DNA from: JBBDIK01 sp964640385
GTDB lineage: Bacteria > Actinomycetota > UBA4738 > JBBDHU01
Assembly (NCBI GenBank): GCA_964640385.1
Contig: CAZXFL010000001.1
Location: 124,001 to 188,000, forward strand
Direction of reading: 5' to 3'
Length of the DNA stretch: 64,000 nt
The translations under genes and the position numbers were made by a program. The notes beneath the pieces are model-generated. The model saw nothing but the letters and a program-made list of their open reading frames with translations. It did no database searches and had not been told where the DNA came from. Shown one piece after another: positions 1 through 9,026 of this stretch (within the stretch, counting starts at the first letter, position 1; each line of letters begins with the position of its first letter).

Positions 1-430
1 ACACCTCCATGTTGGCCGGCGTCAGCAGGTAGACGCGGTTGGCGACGGTTTCGATCGCCCCGTCGAGTCCGTACACGAGGCCCGACGCGAAGTCGACGAG
101 GCGCCGGGCGATGGCATCGTCGGTGCTCTGGAGGTTCATGATCACCGGCACGCCCTCCTTGTACCGGTCCCCGACCTCCCGTGCGTCGTTGAAGCGCTTC
201 GGTTCGGTCTTGTGGATAGACCCGCCCGACGGGCCGGCGCGCGCCGGCGAGATGGTCCGGACGACCGGATCGTGCGCCGCGGTACTGGTTCCAGACCTCG
301 AGGAACGGCCCAGCCTGCGAACGGGCGCTGGCTCGGCTGCGACCTCGGCTCCGATGTCGTCCAGGTCCTCGTATTCGTCGTCCTCGACGAGCCCGAGGTA
401 CGAGAGCGTCTTCTTCCACACGCCGGCCAT
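1..430 (-). CDS. sepF: Cell division protein SepF (3' end outside the window)
   Basis: SepF anchors FtsZ to the membrane and is the usual FtsZ tether in actinobacteria, which lack FtsA. The protein starts MAGVWKKTLSYLGLVEDDEY, the amphipathic membrane-binding N-terminus followed by an acidic stretch. After a variable linker, the conserved SepF core begins around residue 85 (KRFNDAREVGDRYKEGVPVI) and continues through the ARRLVDFASGLVYGLDGAI region. About 143 codons are visible and the gene runs off the window at base 1. The ATG at 430 has a GGAGG about 7 bases upstream, in the 11-base gap after yggS. It is the last visible gene of the dcw run, in the typical order ftsZ-pgeF-yggS-sepF. Confidence 0.93.
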   Translation of the reverse strand, partial: MAGVWKKTLSYLGLVEDDEYEDLDDIGAEVAAEPAPVRRLGRSSRSGTSTAAHDPVVRTISPARAGPSGGSIHKTEPKRFNDAREVGDRYKEGVPVIMNLQSTDDAIARRLVDFASGLVYGLDGAIETVANRVYLLTPANMEV

Positions 431-441
431 CTCCGATCCTC

Positions 442-1140
442 CTACGGTGTCCGGGTCACCGGCCGTTCGCCGAACAGCGCGGTTCCGACCCGCACCATCG
501 TAGCGCCTTCCTCTACCGCCACGCCGTAATCCAGGGACATTCCCATGGAAAGTTCCACCGCCTGGGGGTGGGCCTCGACGACCCGGTCCCGCAGCTCCCG
601 GAGGCGAACGAACCAGGGGCGGGCGTCCTCGGCCGTTTCCGGGATCGGCGGCAAGGTCATCAGGCCCCGGAGCTCGACCCCCTCGAGGCCGGCGACCAGG
701 TCGGCGAAGGCCTCCACGCCGTGGGCCGGGGTCCCGGTCCGCGCTCCGGTGAAGTCCACCTGGATCAGGGCCGGGATCCGCCGGCCCTGGGCCGCTGCTC
801 GTTTGGCCAGCCGCAGTGTCGCCCGTCCCGGGACCAGGGTGTGGACCCAGTCCGCGGTTTCGGCCACGCGGTGTGCGGTATTGCTCTGGAGGGTTCCGAT
901 GAAGTGCCATGCGACGCCGGCCACCGCCTCGCGCTTGACGACGAGTTCCTGGACGTAGTTCTCGCCGAAGTCGCTCACGCCGAGTGCTGCGGCTTCGGCG
1001 AGGTACCCGGCCGACACGTACTTACCGATCGCCACGAGAGTGACGTCCTCGGCGGACCTCCCCGATCGCGCCGCCGCATCCTCGATCCCGGCCCGGGTCG
1101 ACGCGAGCCGCGAAGGCATGTCGGAGGCAGCGCCGTTCAT
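442..1140 (-). CDS. YggS/PROSC-family PLP homeostasis protein
   Basis: This is a 232-residue member of the YggS/PLPBP family, a monomeric fold-type III protein that binds pyridoxal 5'-phosphate and buffers its cellular pool without known catalysis. The PLP lysine is in LVAIGKYVSAGYLAEA near residue 36, followed by FGENYVQEL and WHFIGTLQSN, both family hallmarks. The C-terminal ELSMGMSLDYGVAVEEGATMVRVGTALFG motif region, which binds the phosphate, is complete. The ATG at 1140 overlaps the pgeF stop in an ATGA, and a second ATG seven codons later is a possible alternative. Between pgeF and sepF this is the standard actinobacterial and firmicute context. Confidence 0.92.
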   Translation of the reverse strand: MNGAASDMPSRLASTRAGIEDAAARSGRSAEDVTLVAIGKYVSAGYLAEAAALGVSDFGENYVQELVVKREAVAGVAWHFIGTLQSNTAHRVAETADWVHTLVPGRATLRLAKRAAAQGRRIPALIQVDFTGARTGTPAHGVEAFADLVAGLEGVELRGLMTLPPIPETAEDARPWFVRLRELRDRVVEAHPQAVELSMGMSLDYGVAVEEGATMVRVGTALFGERPVTRTP

Positions 1141-1913
1141 GAGCGGCGCATCCCGATCGCCATCTGGCGGCCGCACGCCCCAGCGCGCCGATGGGAGAAG
1201 AAGCGGTCGGTCTCGTGGATGGTGCAGAGGCGCGTTTCCTCCGCCTCGACCCCGAGGCCCGCAAGCGTTCCGGCGATCGTCGCGGACAGGTCCAGGTAGA
1301 GCGAGCCGCCGCGTTCCTCGGTGACTGCTCCCCCGGTGGTTCCGGCCGACACCGCCAGGGCCACATCCGGCCCGACCTCGTAGTGGCATACCCCCGCGCA
1401 AGGTCCGATGGCGGCCAGGGCACGCCCGGGTTCGGCGAACAGGGCCACGGCCTTCTCGATCATGCCCGCAGCGACCCCGCGCCAGCCTGCATGGACCACC
1501 GCGAGCCGGCTCTCGGTGGCGGAGGCGACGATGACTGGGACGCAGTCGGCCGTCGCCACGGCCACGGGCAGGCCAGCACTACGGGTGGTCAGACCGTCGG
1601 TTTCAGAGATGACTCCGTCGGGCCCGTCCCAACCGCTGGCAGCCTTGGCCGGTCCGACCTGGGCGATGGTGGCGCCGTGCACCTGGCCGCCGAGCGCGAA
1701 GGGGGCGATCTCGAGTGCCTCGACGACCTGGGTCCTGTTCGCCGCCACCTTCGCAGGTTCGTCGCCCGACGAGTACGACAGGTTCAGGGAGAAGAATTCC
1801 TCGCTCGAGACTCCCCCGGTCCGCTCAGTGAAGGCGGCGAGGAAGCCCGCCTCTTCCAGGGTCGCGGAGACCAGTGCGTGCGCTCCGTCGCCGAGGTCAC
1901 GCCGCTCGATCAT
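1137..1913 (-). CDS. pgeF: Peptidoglycan editing factor / purine nucleoside phosphorylase, LACC1 (YfiH) family
   Basis: The product is 258 residues, the usual family length. It carries the zinc and catalytic motifs of the DUF152/LACC1 family: ADCVPVI, VVHAGWRGVAAGM and IGPCAGVCHYEVG, plus a C-terminal LDLSATIAGTLAG segment. Family members have purine nucleoside phosphorylase and adenosine deaminase activity. In E. coli the homologue removes wrongly made UDP-MurNAc-L-Ser, which would fit its place directly after ftsZ in a cell wall cluster; which role applies here is inference. It begins 152 bases after the ftsZ stop, so it may have its own promoter, and its stop overlaps yggS by four bases. 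Confidence 0.9.
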   Translation of the reverse strand: MIERRDLGDGAHALVSATLEEAGFLAAFTERTGGVSSEEFFSLNLSYSSGDEPAKVAANRTQVVEALEIAPFALGGQVHGATIAQVGPAKAASGWDGPDGVISETDGLTTRSAGLPVAVATADCVPVIVASATESRLAVVHAGWRGVAAGMIEKAVALFAEPGRALAAIGPCAGVCHYEVGPDVALAVSAGTTGGAVTEERGGSLYLDLSATIAGTLAGLGVEAEETRLCTIHETDRFFSHRRAGACGRQMAIGMRRS

Positions 1914-2065
1914 GGACGCATCGTCTCAGAAGGGTCGGGACAGGAGGGATGGATCGGAAGGGTGGTGCGGGGACGGAGAGGAACCGTTCACGAGAGGCGG
2001 GGGAAGGGCGCCTATCGTTGTCCTCTCCGTCCCCATGACCGCCGGGCCACGCGGGGCGGTCGGGT

Positions 2066-3238
2066 CTAACTCTTGAGGAAGTCCGGGATGTCGAGATCCT
2101 CCTCGGCGTCGAAGACCACGGTCTCCGGCGCCGGACGGAACAACGCGTCCTCCTCTTCCTCCAGGATCGAGGAGACCGGTGCCGGTTCTCTGGCGGCTGC
2201 CGGGGCCCGCGCCGTGATCTCCTCGCCGAGCAGTGGTGTGGGCTCCTCGAGGATGCGCGACAGACGGGAGTCCAGCGCCGCCGTCGAGGTGAGCTTGTCG
2301 AACCCGGCGGCGATGACCGTCACACGGACCTCGTCGCCCAGTTCGTCGGCGACCACCGCGCCGAAGATGATGTTCGCGTCCGGATGCGCGACGCGGGTGA
2401 TGGCCTCGGCCGCCTGGTTGACCTCGTGGAGCGTGAGGTCGGACGGCCCGGCGATCGACAGAAGCACGCCCTTCGCGCCGTCGATCGAGGACTCGAGCAA
2501 CGGCGACGAGATCGCAGCCTTCGCGGCTTCCGAGGCCCGGTCATCGCCGGAGCCGTGACCGATGCCCATGAGGGCCGAACCGGCGCCGGTCATCACGGTC
2601 TTCACGTCGGCGAAGTCCAGGTTGATCAGGCCCGGCGTCGTGATGAGCGACGTGATGCCCTCGACGCCTTGGTAAAGGATCTGGTCCGCCATGCGGAACG
2701 CGTCCACCATCGGGGTGCTGGCATCGGATACCTGGAGGAGCCGGTCGTTCGGGACGATGATCAAGGTGTCGACCGACTGCTTCAGCTCGTTGATCCCGAC
2801 GTCTGCTTGCGTCGCGCGCTTGCGTCCCTCGAATCCGAACGGTCGCGTGACGACGCCGATGGTCAACGCGCCCATGTCGCGTGCGACCTCGGCGATGATG
2901 GGTGCCGCACCCGTCCCGGTTCCGCCGCCCTGGCCGGCGGTGATGAACACCATGTCCGCGCCCTTGAGGGTCTCCTGGATCTCGTCGGAGTGCTCCTCTG
3001 CGGCGGAGCGTCCGACCTCCGGATCCGATCCGGCTCCGAGGCCGCGGGTTGTCTCACGACCGATGTCCAGCTTCACGTCCGCGTCGGACATCATGAGGGT
3101 CTGCGCGTCCGTGTTCACCGCGACGAACTCGACGCCCCGCAGGTCGGCCTCGATCATCCGGTTGACGGCGTTCACGCCGCCGCCGCCGATGCCGACGACC
3201 TTGATGACCGCCAAGTAGTTGGAAGGAGACTCCATCAT
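2066..3238 (-). CDS. ftsZ: Cell division GTPase FtsZ
   Basis: FtsZ polymerises into the cytokinetic ring. The 390-residue protein begins [20 protein letters not shown] with the nucleotide-binding [11 protein letters not shown], has the tubulin signature [13 protein letters not shown] near residue 105, the T7-loop region with [11 protein letters not shown], and ends in [11 protein letters not shown], the conserved C-terminal peptide that binds SepF and other partners. The chosen ATG at 3238 has GGAGGT nine bases upstream; the next codon is also ATG and could serve. An upstream in-frame extension lacks a ribosome binding site and was rejected. About 200 bases separate it from ftsQ, the largest gap within the cluster apart from the mraZ leader, so separate control of ftsZ is likely. 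Confidence 0.97.
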   Translation of the reverse strand: MMESPSNYLAVIKVVGIGGGGVNAVNRMIEADLRGVEFVAVNTDAQTLMMSDADVKLDIGRETTRGLGAGSDPEVGRSAAEEHSDEIQETLKGADMVFITAGQGGGTGTGAAPIIAEVARDMGALTIGVVTRPFGFEGRKRATQADVGINELKQSVDTLIIVPNDRLLQVSDASTPMVDAFRMADQILYQGVEGITSLITTPGLINLDFADVKTVMTGAGSALMGIGHGSGDDRASEAAKAAISSPLLESSIDGAKGVLLSIAGPSDLTLHEVNQAAEAITRVAHPDANIIFGAVVADELGDEVRVTVIAAGFDKLTSTAALDSRLSRILEEPTPLLGEEITARAPAAAREPAPVSSILEEEEDALFRPAPETVVFDAEEDLDIPDFLKS

Positions 3239-3320
3239 CGTTTCTCGACCTCCGTATCCCGTGGCCCGACGGGGGAAGCGCCCGAGGGGTTCGCGCTCAA
3301 GGTCCCTCCGTGCCTGCAAA

Positions 3321-3368
3321 CATCAACCTCAAGTACAACTTAATTGTTATCTATAGTGAACCTTAAGC
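3321..3368 (-). promoter_or_regulatory. AT-rich leader upstream of ftsZ, candidate promoter region
   Basis: Within the ftsQ-ftsZ gap one AT-rich patch stands out from the GC-rich surroundings. On the minus strand it contains TTAAGGTT, TATAGATAAC, AATTAAG and CTTGAGGTTGA, with the small palindrome AAGTTGTACTT. Several A/T hexamers could act as a -10 element, but no matching TTGACA-like -35 is clear. The location suggests the extra ftsZ promoter commonly found in actinobacteria. This is inference from composition and position only. Confidence 0.4.
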
Positions 3369-3442
3369 TGACGGAATGTACTACGTAGGCGCAGGCGCGT
3401 CAAGCTTCACTGCCTCGCCCGTTGTCGGCATGGGTGACACAT

Positions 3443-4294
3443 CTACGGCGTCGGAGAGGGTGACTCCTCGCTCGTCCGATCGCGTTCGCCAGCGTTCCCG
3501 TCGTCCTTCCCGCCGCCTGCGTCGGTATCGGGTGAGGCTTCCGAGACCGTCCGCTTGCTCCCGTCATCGAGCTCGGCCGCCGGCGCTCCGGGAACGCGGA
3601 GGTCGATCGATACCAGACGCTCCTTCTTCCGCTGCGACCAATCCAGTACCCCGGCGAGGGCCTGTGCCTTCAGACCCGGATCGGTCGGCATCCCGTAGTC
3701 GACCACGACGTCCCGGCGGAGCTGGATCGAGATCGTCCCGTCCGGCGCGATCTCGATCTGGGGATCCTCGGCCAAGACCACCTCGGGCCACGCTGCGGCG
3801 ACCGCGGCGGCCGTTGCAACGGGGGCTGACGACTCCCCAACCGGAGCCGGGCGTGCGCCCCTGACGGGCGGCAGCTTCGGGTCCCGTGACGACTCCTCCA
3901 GTGTCACGCCGTCGGTCGCCACGATCCAGTAGGCGCCGTTCCTGCGAACCGTGACTACGGGACGTCGCTCGGTGATGCCGATGACCAGCGTCGAGGGGAA
4001 CTGCCGCTCAACCGTCGCCTCCTGGATCCACGGGCCTGCTTCCAGCCGGCCCTCCAGCGCGCCGGGCGACAGGGTGATCAGGTTCGTGTCGGACCGAAGT
4101 CCTGCCGCGCGCAGGACGTCGTCGCGGCCGAGCTCCGAGGTACCGCTGATCTCCACCGTCTTGATCTGGAACAGCGGAGAGGCGGCCACTGCGAAGGCGA
4201 CCCCGGCCAGGACGGCGAGCGACGCGGCCGTCACGGCCCATACCTTCCATCCGTGTGCGCCGAAGCGCCTAGAGAGGTGTTTGGGAGAAGTCAC
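3443..4294 (-). CDS. ftsQ: Cell division protein FtsQ/DivIB with POTRA domain
   Basis: FtsQ is a bitopic division protein that recruits or stabilises FtsB and FtsL at the septum. The 283-residue sequence has a short basic cytoplasmic N-terminus, one membrane segment at about 17-39 (WAVTAASLAVLAGVAFAVAA), then a POTRA domain from FQIKTVEISGTSELGRDDVL to about residue 112, and the DivIB region with ITERRPVVTVRRNGAYWIVA. The last 50 residues are acidic, Gly/Ser-rich and probably disordered. The ATG at 4294 overlaps the murB 3' end by 26 bases. Position between murB and ftsZ supports the call. Confidence 0.92.
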   Translation of the reverse strand: MTSPKHLSRRFGAHGWKVWAVTAASLAVLAGVAFAVAASPLFQIKTVEISGTSELGRDDVLRAAGLRSDTNLITLSPGALEGRLEAGPWIQEATVERQFPSTLVIGITERRPVVTVRRNGAYWIVATDGVTLEESSRDPKLPPVRGARPAPVGESSAPVATAAAVAAAWPEVVLAEDPQIEIAPDGTISIQLRRDVVVDYGMPTDPGLKAQALAGVLDWSQRKKERLVSIDLRVPGAPAAELDDGSKRTVSEASPDTDAGGGKDDGNAGERDRTSEESPSPTP

Positions 4295-5216
4295 CGATCA
4301 GATGCACCTCCGGTTCGAGTTCGACGCCCGAGCGTTCGCGGACGACCTCCCGGATCCGCCGGATCAACGCGACGACGTCGGCGGCCGTGGCTCCCGGGGA
4401 CGCCACGATGAAGTTCGCGTGTTTCTCCGATACCTGGGCGCCGCCGACGGCCAGCCCCTTGCCGCCGGACTCTTCGACCAGCCTGGCCGCATGATCCTCG
4501 GGAGGGTTCTTGAAGACGCTCCCGCAGTTCGGCTCGGCGAGCGGCTGCGTGGCCCTTCGCCACTCCCGCGCCTCGTCCATGTGACCCTTGATCCGGTGGC
4601 GATCCCCCTCGGCCAGATCCAGCACGGCACTCACCACGATGCCGTCATCGGGCAGGTTCGATCGCCGGTAGGAGAGGCCGGCGTCTGCAGCCGACACCGG
4701 GCGCATACGCCCCTCGCCCAGCAGGAAGACGTTCACCTCGCTCAGCACCTCCGACATCGAATGGGAATGCGCCCCGGCGTTCATCCGGACCGCGCCGCCG
4801 AGTGTCGCGGGGATGGCCACACCGAACTCGAGCCCGGCGAGACCGTGCTGGAACGCGACCCCTGCGAGGGCAGGGACCGGCATCGCACTGCCGGCGGTGA
4901 GCGTCGTCCCGTCTCGTCCCGTCCAACGGAAGCCCTTCCCTAGGCGGAGCACCAGACCCCGGAAACCATCGTCGGAGATCAAGACATTCGACCCTTTCCC
5001 GAGAACCGCGAATGGCACCTCCGTGTCGCGGATCGCCTCACCCGCGGACTCCAGGTCGGTCACCGACTCCGGCTCCAGGTACAGGGCCGCAGGGCCGCCG
5101 ATCCGGAACGTCGTCAGGGGTGCGAGCGGGTAGTCGGTCCGAACGCGGTCGCCACACGCCCGCCGGAGGATATCCTCGGCTCGAGTGATCGCCTCTTCGC
5201 CGCCGGCCGGGCTCAC
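4269..5216 (-). CDS. murB: UDP-N-acetylenolpyruvoylglucosamine reductase MurB
   Basis: MurB reduces UDP-GlcNAc-enolpyruvate to UDP-MurNAc with NADPH and FAD. The 315-residue protein has the FAD-binding TTFRIGGPAA, VLGKGSNVLISDDGFRG and GVAIPATLGGAVRMNAGAH motifs, the YRRSNLP motif and the catalytic serine in EPNCGSVFKNP, with the final glutamate in the ELEPEVHLIG segment. The compact sequence is closest to the shorter (type II) MurB form; that subtype is a judgement by eye. The start is GTG at 5216 in a GTGA overlap with the murC stop. Confidence 0.96.
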   Translation of the reverse strand: MSPAGGEEAITRAEDILRRACGDRVRTDYPLAPLTTFRIGGPAALYLEPESVTDLESAGEAIRDTEVPFAVLGKGSNVLISDDGFRGLVLRLGKGFRWTGRDGTTLTAGSAMPVPALAGVAFQHGLAGLEFGVAIPATLGGAVRMNAGAHSHSMSEVLSEVNVFLLGEGRMRPVSAADAGLSYRRSNLPDDGIVVSAVLDLAEGDRHRIKGHMDEAREWRRATQPLAEPNCGSVFKNPPEDHAARLVEESGGKGLAVGGAQVSEKHANFIVASPGATAADVVALIRRIREVVRERSGVELEPEVHLIGDFSQTPL

Positions 5217-6634
5217 GCCTCCCCCCGGATCCGCTCCAGCGTTTCGTCGGCGACGACGGTGATGTCGCCGGCCCCGAGCGTCAGGACGAGGTCGCCGCTG
5301 CGGGTCTCGTCCGCGAGGAACCGAACCACGTCCAGGCGTCGTGGCAGGTACACCAGCCGGTTCCGCCAGCCGGTGCCCGCGAGCGCGTCGACGAGCAGCT
5401 TCCCCGACACACCCGGGATCGGATCCTCCCCAGCCGCGTAGATGTCGGTCACGACCACGACATCCGCCTCCGCCAGGCTCTCCCCGAGTTCCCGCCAGAG
5501 GGACTGCGTCCGGGTGTACCGGTGTGGCTGGAAGACCGCAAGGAGGCGTTCGTGGCCGGAGCGCCGCGCGGCCGCCGACAGCGTGGCCACGATCTCCGTC
5601 GGATGGTGCGCGTAGTCGTCGAAGAACTCCGCGCCGCCGCCGGAGCCCCGGTACTCGAACCGCCGGCGCACGCCGGTGAACCCCGCGAGCGCTTCAGCCG
5701 CCGCACCCGGCTCCACCCCCGCTTCCCGGGCCGCGAGGACCGCTGCGGTGGCGTTGAGCAGGTTGTGGGTCCCGGGGACCCGCAACCGCAGTTCCACGCT
5801 GTCGCCCCCGATATCGAGGGTCCCCTCGGCGTCCCAGCCATCGGGCTCGCGGATGGCCAGCCGGACATCGTTCTCATCTCCGAGACCGTAGGAAAGCGGT
5901 GTCGCCGACGACAGTGCCGACGACGCGCGCACCCCCTCGTCGTCACCACCCGCGATCACCGTCGTGCAGCGGTCCATGAACACCGCGAAAGCCTCACGGA
6001 TCTCGGCCTCGCCGCCACGGTAGAAATCCAGATGGTCTTCCTCGATGTTCGTGACGATCCCGACGTCGCCGGCGAGCAGCAGGAACGACCCGTCGCTCTC
6101 ATCGGCCTCCGCCACGAACGCATCCCCGGATCCGGCCCTGGCGTTCGAACCGCTCTCGTTGAGGTCGCCGCCGATCGAGTAGCTCGGATCGAGTCCCGCC
6201 CGTTCCAGGATCACGGCCAGCATCGAGGTCGTCGTGGTCTTGCCGTGGGTCCCGCTGACAGCGAACGAACGCCTGCCGTTTGCAAGCGCCGCCAGTATCT
6301 GCGCGCGCGCGAGGACCGGGGTCCCCCGGCGGCGCGCCTCCCTGAGTTCGGGATTGGTCTCCGGGATCGCTGTTGAGATCACGACGGCGTCCGGGTCTCC
6401 GAGGTGGTCCGAACGATGCCCGACCTCGATCCGGGCGCCACCGGACCGCAGGCCCGCCAGTCCGCTCGAGTCCTTGAGGTCCGTCCCGCTCACCTCGATG
6501 CCCTTGGCTAAGAGCAACAGCGCGATCCCGCTCATCCCGGCACCGCCGATGCCGATCATGTGCACGCGTCGGATCCCGCCGAGATCGGGAACCTCGAGGG
6601 TCGGGATGCTGCCGGGTGGCGGGGTGTAGGTCAT
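5213..6634 (-). CDS. murC: UDP-N-acetylmuramate--L-alanine ligase MurC
   Basis: MurC adds the first stem-peptide residue, L-Ala, to UDP-MurNAc using ATP. The 473-residue protein has the N-terminal UDP-binding VHMIGIGGAGMSGIA motif near residue 25, the ATP P-loop SGTHGKTTTTSM, the EADESDGSF metal-binding segment, the HLDFY motif and the C-terminal FDDYAHHPTEI and FQPHRYTRT motifs of the family. The ATG at 6634 overlaps the murG stop as ATGA; a longer upstream reading is overlap with murG and was discarded. Confidence 0.96.
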   Translation of the reverse strand: MTYTPPPGSIPTLEVPDLGGIRRVHMIGIGGAGMSGIALLLLAKGIEVSGTDLKDSSGLAGLRSGGARIEVGHRSDHLGDPDAVVISTAIPETNPELREARRRGTPVLARAQILAALANGRRSFAVSGTHGKTTTTSMLAVILERAGLDPSYSIGGDLNESGSNARAGSGDAFVAEADESDGSFLLLAGDVGIVTNIEEDHLDFYRGGEAEIREAFAVFMDRCTTVIAGGDDEGVRASSALSSATPLSYGLGDENDVRLAIREPDGWDAEGTLDIGGDSVELRLRVPGTHNLLNATAAVLAAREAGVEPGAAAEALAGFTGVRRRFEYRGSGGGAEFFDDYAHHPTEIVATLSAAARRSGHERLLAVFQPHRYTRTQSLWRELGESLAEADVVVVTDIYAAGEDPIPGVSGKLLVDALAGTGWRNRLVYLPRRLDVVRFLADETRSGDLVLTLGAGDITVVADETLERIRGEA

Positions 6635-7743
6635 CGGATCTCCCCGACGACGATATCGGCAACCGTCGCAGCCGCCCCCGGCTTCGCCCACTCCGCCGCA
6701 GCCGATGCCATCCGGCCGAGCTGGTCGGGCTGATCGAGCGATCCGCGGACCCGATCGCTCAGTGACCGCGCGGTGAGCTCAGCGTCGAGCAGGACGACGG
6801 CGCCTCCGGCGCGCTCCAGAGCGCGCGCATTCGCCTCCTGGTGGTTCGCGGTCGCATGCGGATACGGGATCAGGACCGACGGGAGTCCGCACGCGGAGAT
6901 CTCAGCAAGCGTCGTCGCCCCGGATCGGCACACGATCAGATCCGCCACGGCGTACGCCAGTTCCATCCGGTCGAGGAACGGGAGCACGTGGACCCGCAGA
7001 CCCGGGCCGTCGGGGGCCGCGATCGACGCCCGCACCGCATCCGCGTGCCCGCGTCCCGCGAGGATCAACACCTGCAGATCGGTCCGTGAGCCGAACCGTT
7101 CGCTACACGCTGCGGCGGCGGCTTCGTTGAGGTGCAGCGCCCCCTGGCTGCCCCCGAAGACCACCAACGTCCTGCGGTGTGGTTCGAAGCCGAACACCTC
7201 GAGAGCCTCATCCCGGATCCGCGCCCGGTCCGGCACCATGTCGAGCACCTGCTGACGGACGGGGTTCCCGGTGACGACGGTCCGCACTCGACGGGGGAAG
7301 CGATCGCGAGCCTCCTCGAACGAGACGCAGACGACGCGCGCCCATCGGGCGGCCAACCGGTTGGCAGCTCCGGGGACCGCGTTCTGCTCATGCACGACGA
7401 CGGGACGATGGCCCCGCCGCGCCGCCATCACCGCGGGCCCGCTGGCGTAGCCGCCCATCCCAAGCACCACGTCGGCGACGTCGGTCAGCGGTCGGCACTC
7501 GCTCACCGAACGCAGCAGCGCGATGGGAGCGCGGGCCGCTCCCATCGACACCCTCCGGACGAACGGCCTCGCATCGATCGTCGTCAGCCCGAAGCCGGCC
7601 TCCGGGACGAGGTCTCGCTCCAATCCTTTGTCCGTGCCGATGAACCGGACCTCGGCGCCGTGGTCGTCCACGAGCCGCCGGGCGACGGCCAGCGCGGGGA
7701 ACACGTGACCAGCGGTGCCTCCGCCGGCGACGACGATGTTCAC
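6631..7743 (-). CDS. murG: Lipid II synthase MurG (GlcNAc transferase)
   Basis: MurG transfers GlcNAc from UDP-GlcNAc to lipid I on the inner membrane face, making lipid II. The 370-residue GT28 protein starts VNIVVAGGGTAGHVFPALAV with the first glycine-rich loop, has VLGMGGYASGPAVMAA and VVHEQNAVPGAANR, a TGNPVR motif, the second glycine-rich loop VFGGSQGALHLNEA, and the C-terminal CRSGATTLAEISACGLPSVL region that binds UDP-GlcNAc. The GTG start at 7743 overlaps the ftsW stop as GTGA. A much longer open frame reaching 8136 is a shadow of ftsW. Confidence 0.96.
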   Translation of the reverse strand: MNIVVAGGGTAGHVFPALAVARRLVDDHGAEVRFIGTDKGLERDLVPEAGFGLTTIDARPFVRRVSMGAARAPIALLRSVSECRPLTDVADVVLGMGGYASGPAVMAARRGHRPVVVHEQNAVPGAANRLAARWARVVCVSFEEARDRFPRRVRTVVTGNPVRQQVLDMVPDRARIRDEALEVFGFEPHRRTLVVFGGSQGALHLNEAAAAACSERFGSRTDLQVLILAGRGHADAVRASIAAPDGPGLRVHVLPFLDRMELAYAVADLIVCRSGATTLAEISACGLPSVLIPYPHATANHQEANARALERAGGAVVLLDAELTARSLSDRVRGSLDQPDQLGRMASAAAEWAKPGAAATVADIVVGEIR

Positions 7744-9026
7744 CGCTGCCGCTTCCTCCGACCCTGCTTCCTTTGCCCGGCCATCGCGGGCGCGCGGCTC
7801 GTCCCGCGGCGCGCGATGTTCACGAGGATCCCGATCGCCGCGAGGGTCGCGATGAGCGAGGACCCGCCTGCGGAGATCAGCGGCAGCGGCACGCCGGTGA
7901 TCGGCAACAAGCCGGTGACCGCGCCCAGGTTGATGAGGATCTGCATGCCCAGCCACGCGACGATGCCGCCGGCCAGCAACCGCCCGAACAGATCGGGCGC
8001 GCGACCCGCGATCCGGATCCCGGCATAGAGGAAGACGGCAAACAATCCGATCACGACCACCGCGCCGAGCAGACCGAGTTCCTCGCCCAGGATCGAGAAG
8101 ATGAAGTCGGTGTGTGCGTTCGGGACGTAGAGCCACTTCTGACGGCTCGCGCCGAGCCCCTCCCCCGTCAAGCCGCCGGAGCCGAGTGCGATGAGCGACT
8201 GGATCAGGTGGTAGCCGGTGTTCTGGGGATCACTCCAGGGGTTCAGGAACGAGGTGAACCGGTCCCATCGGTAGCTGGAGCTCGCGATCAGTGCGAACGT
8301 CAGGATCCCGCCCGTCGCCGTGGCGAACGCGAGCCACGACAGCCGGACGCCGGCTAGGAACATCAACGCGAACACCGTGCCGGCGACGATCAGGGTGGTC
8401 CCGAGGTCGGGCTGCAGCATGATCAGGATGCAGACCAGGACGGTGATCGGCAGGATCGGCAGCAGCAGCGCGGATGGTTCGTCCAGCCGCTTCCACCGCC
8501 TCGCCAGCACGCCGGCCACCAGAGCAACGATCGCGAGCTTGACGAACTCCGAGGGCTGGATCGTGACCGGCCCCACGGCGATCCAGCGCGACGAACCGCC
8601 GACGACGGTCCCCGCGGCCGGGAGCAACACCAAGACCAACAGCAGGAGACACACCGCCAAGAACGGCGGAGCAAGGCGGCGCCACGATCCATAGGGCATC
8701 CGAGCGCACAGCACCAGCACGCCGACGCCGACCACTCCGTAGAGCGCCTGTCGCCACGCGAACAAGAAACTCGAGCCGTACTGCGCGTACGCCGCGACCG
8801 AACTCGCCGAGAGCACCATCACGAGGCCCAGGACGGTCAGGGCGGCGCTCGAGCCGAGCAGCAAGATGATGAACCGCCGGTTCGTCTGGGCCGGAGTCCT
8901 CGGCCGCTCGCCGGGCTTGACCACCCGCAGGTGGCGGCCGGGCTGCTTGCCCTTCGGCTTGCGGGTGACAGCGCGAGAGCGCCCGCGGGCAGGCTGCGTC
9001 GACCCCTTGGCGGCGCTCCGGGCCAT
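7740..9026 (-). CDS. ftsW: SEDS peptidoglycan polymerase FtsW
   Basis: FtsW polymerises lipid II into glycan strands at the septum together with the class B PBP FtsI. The 428-residue protein has a 50-residue basic cytoplasmic N-terminus (GRSRAVTRKPKGKQPGRHLR) and then about ten membrane segments. SEDS hallmarks are visible: LSASS after the first helix, GGSSRWIAVG, QPSEFVKLAIV, and NAHTDFIFSILGEELGLLGA with the conserved extracellular loop. It lies between murG and murD, the usual place, with an ATGA overlap to the murD stop. RodA is less likely given the position. Confidence 0.95.
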   Translation of the reverse strand: MARSAAKGSTQPARGRSRAVTRKPKGKQPGRHLRVVKPGERPRTPAQTNRRFIILLLGSSAALTVLGLVMVLSASSVAAYAQYGSSFLFAWRQALYGVVGVGVLVLCARMPYGSWRRLAPPFLAVCLLLLVLVLLPAAGTVVGGSSRWIAVGPVTIQPSEFVKLAIVALVAGVLARRWKRLDEPSALLLPILPITVLVCILIMLQPDLGTTLIVAGTVFALMFLAGVRLSWLAFATATGGILTFALIASSSYRWDRFTSFLNPWSDPQNTGYHLIQSLIALGSGGLTGEGLGASRQKWLYVPNAHTDFIFSILGEELGLLGAVVVIGLFAVFLYAGIRIAGRAPDLFGRLLAGGIVAWLGMQILINLGAVTGLLPITGVPLPLISAGGSSLIATLAAIGILVNIARRGTSRAPAMAGQRKQGRRKRQR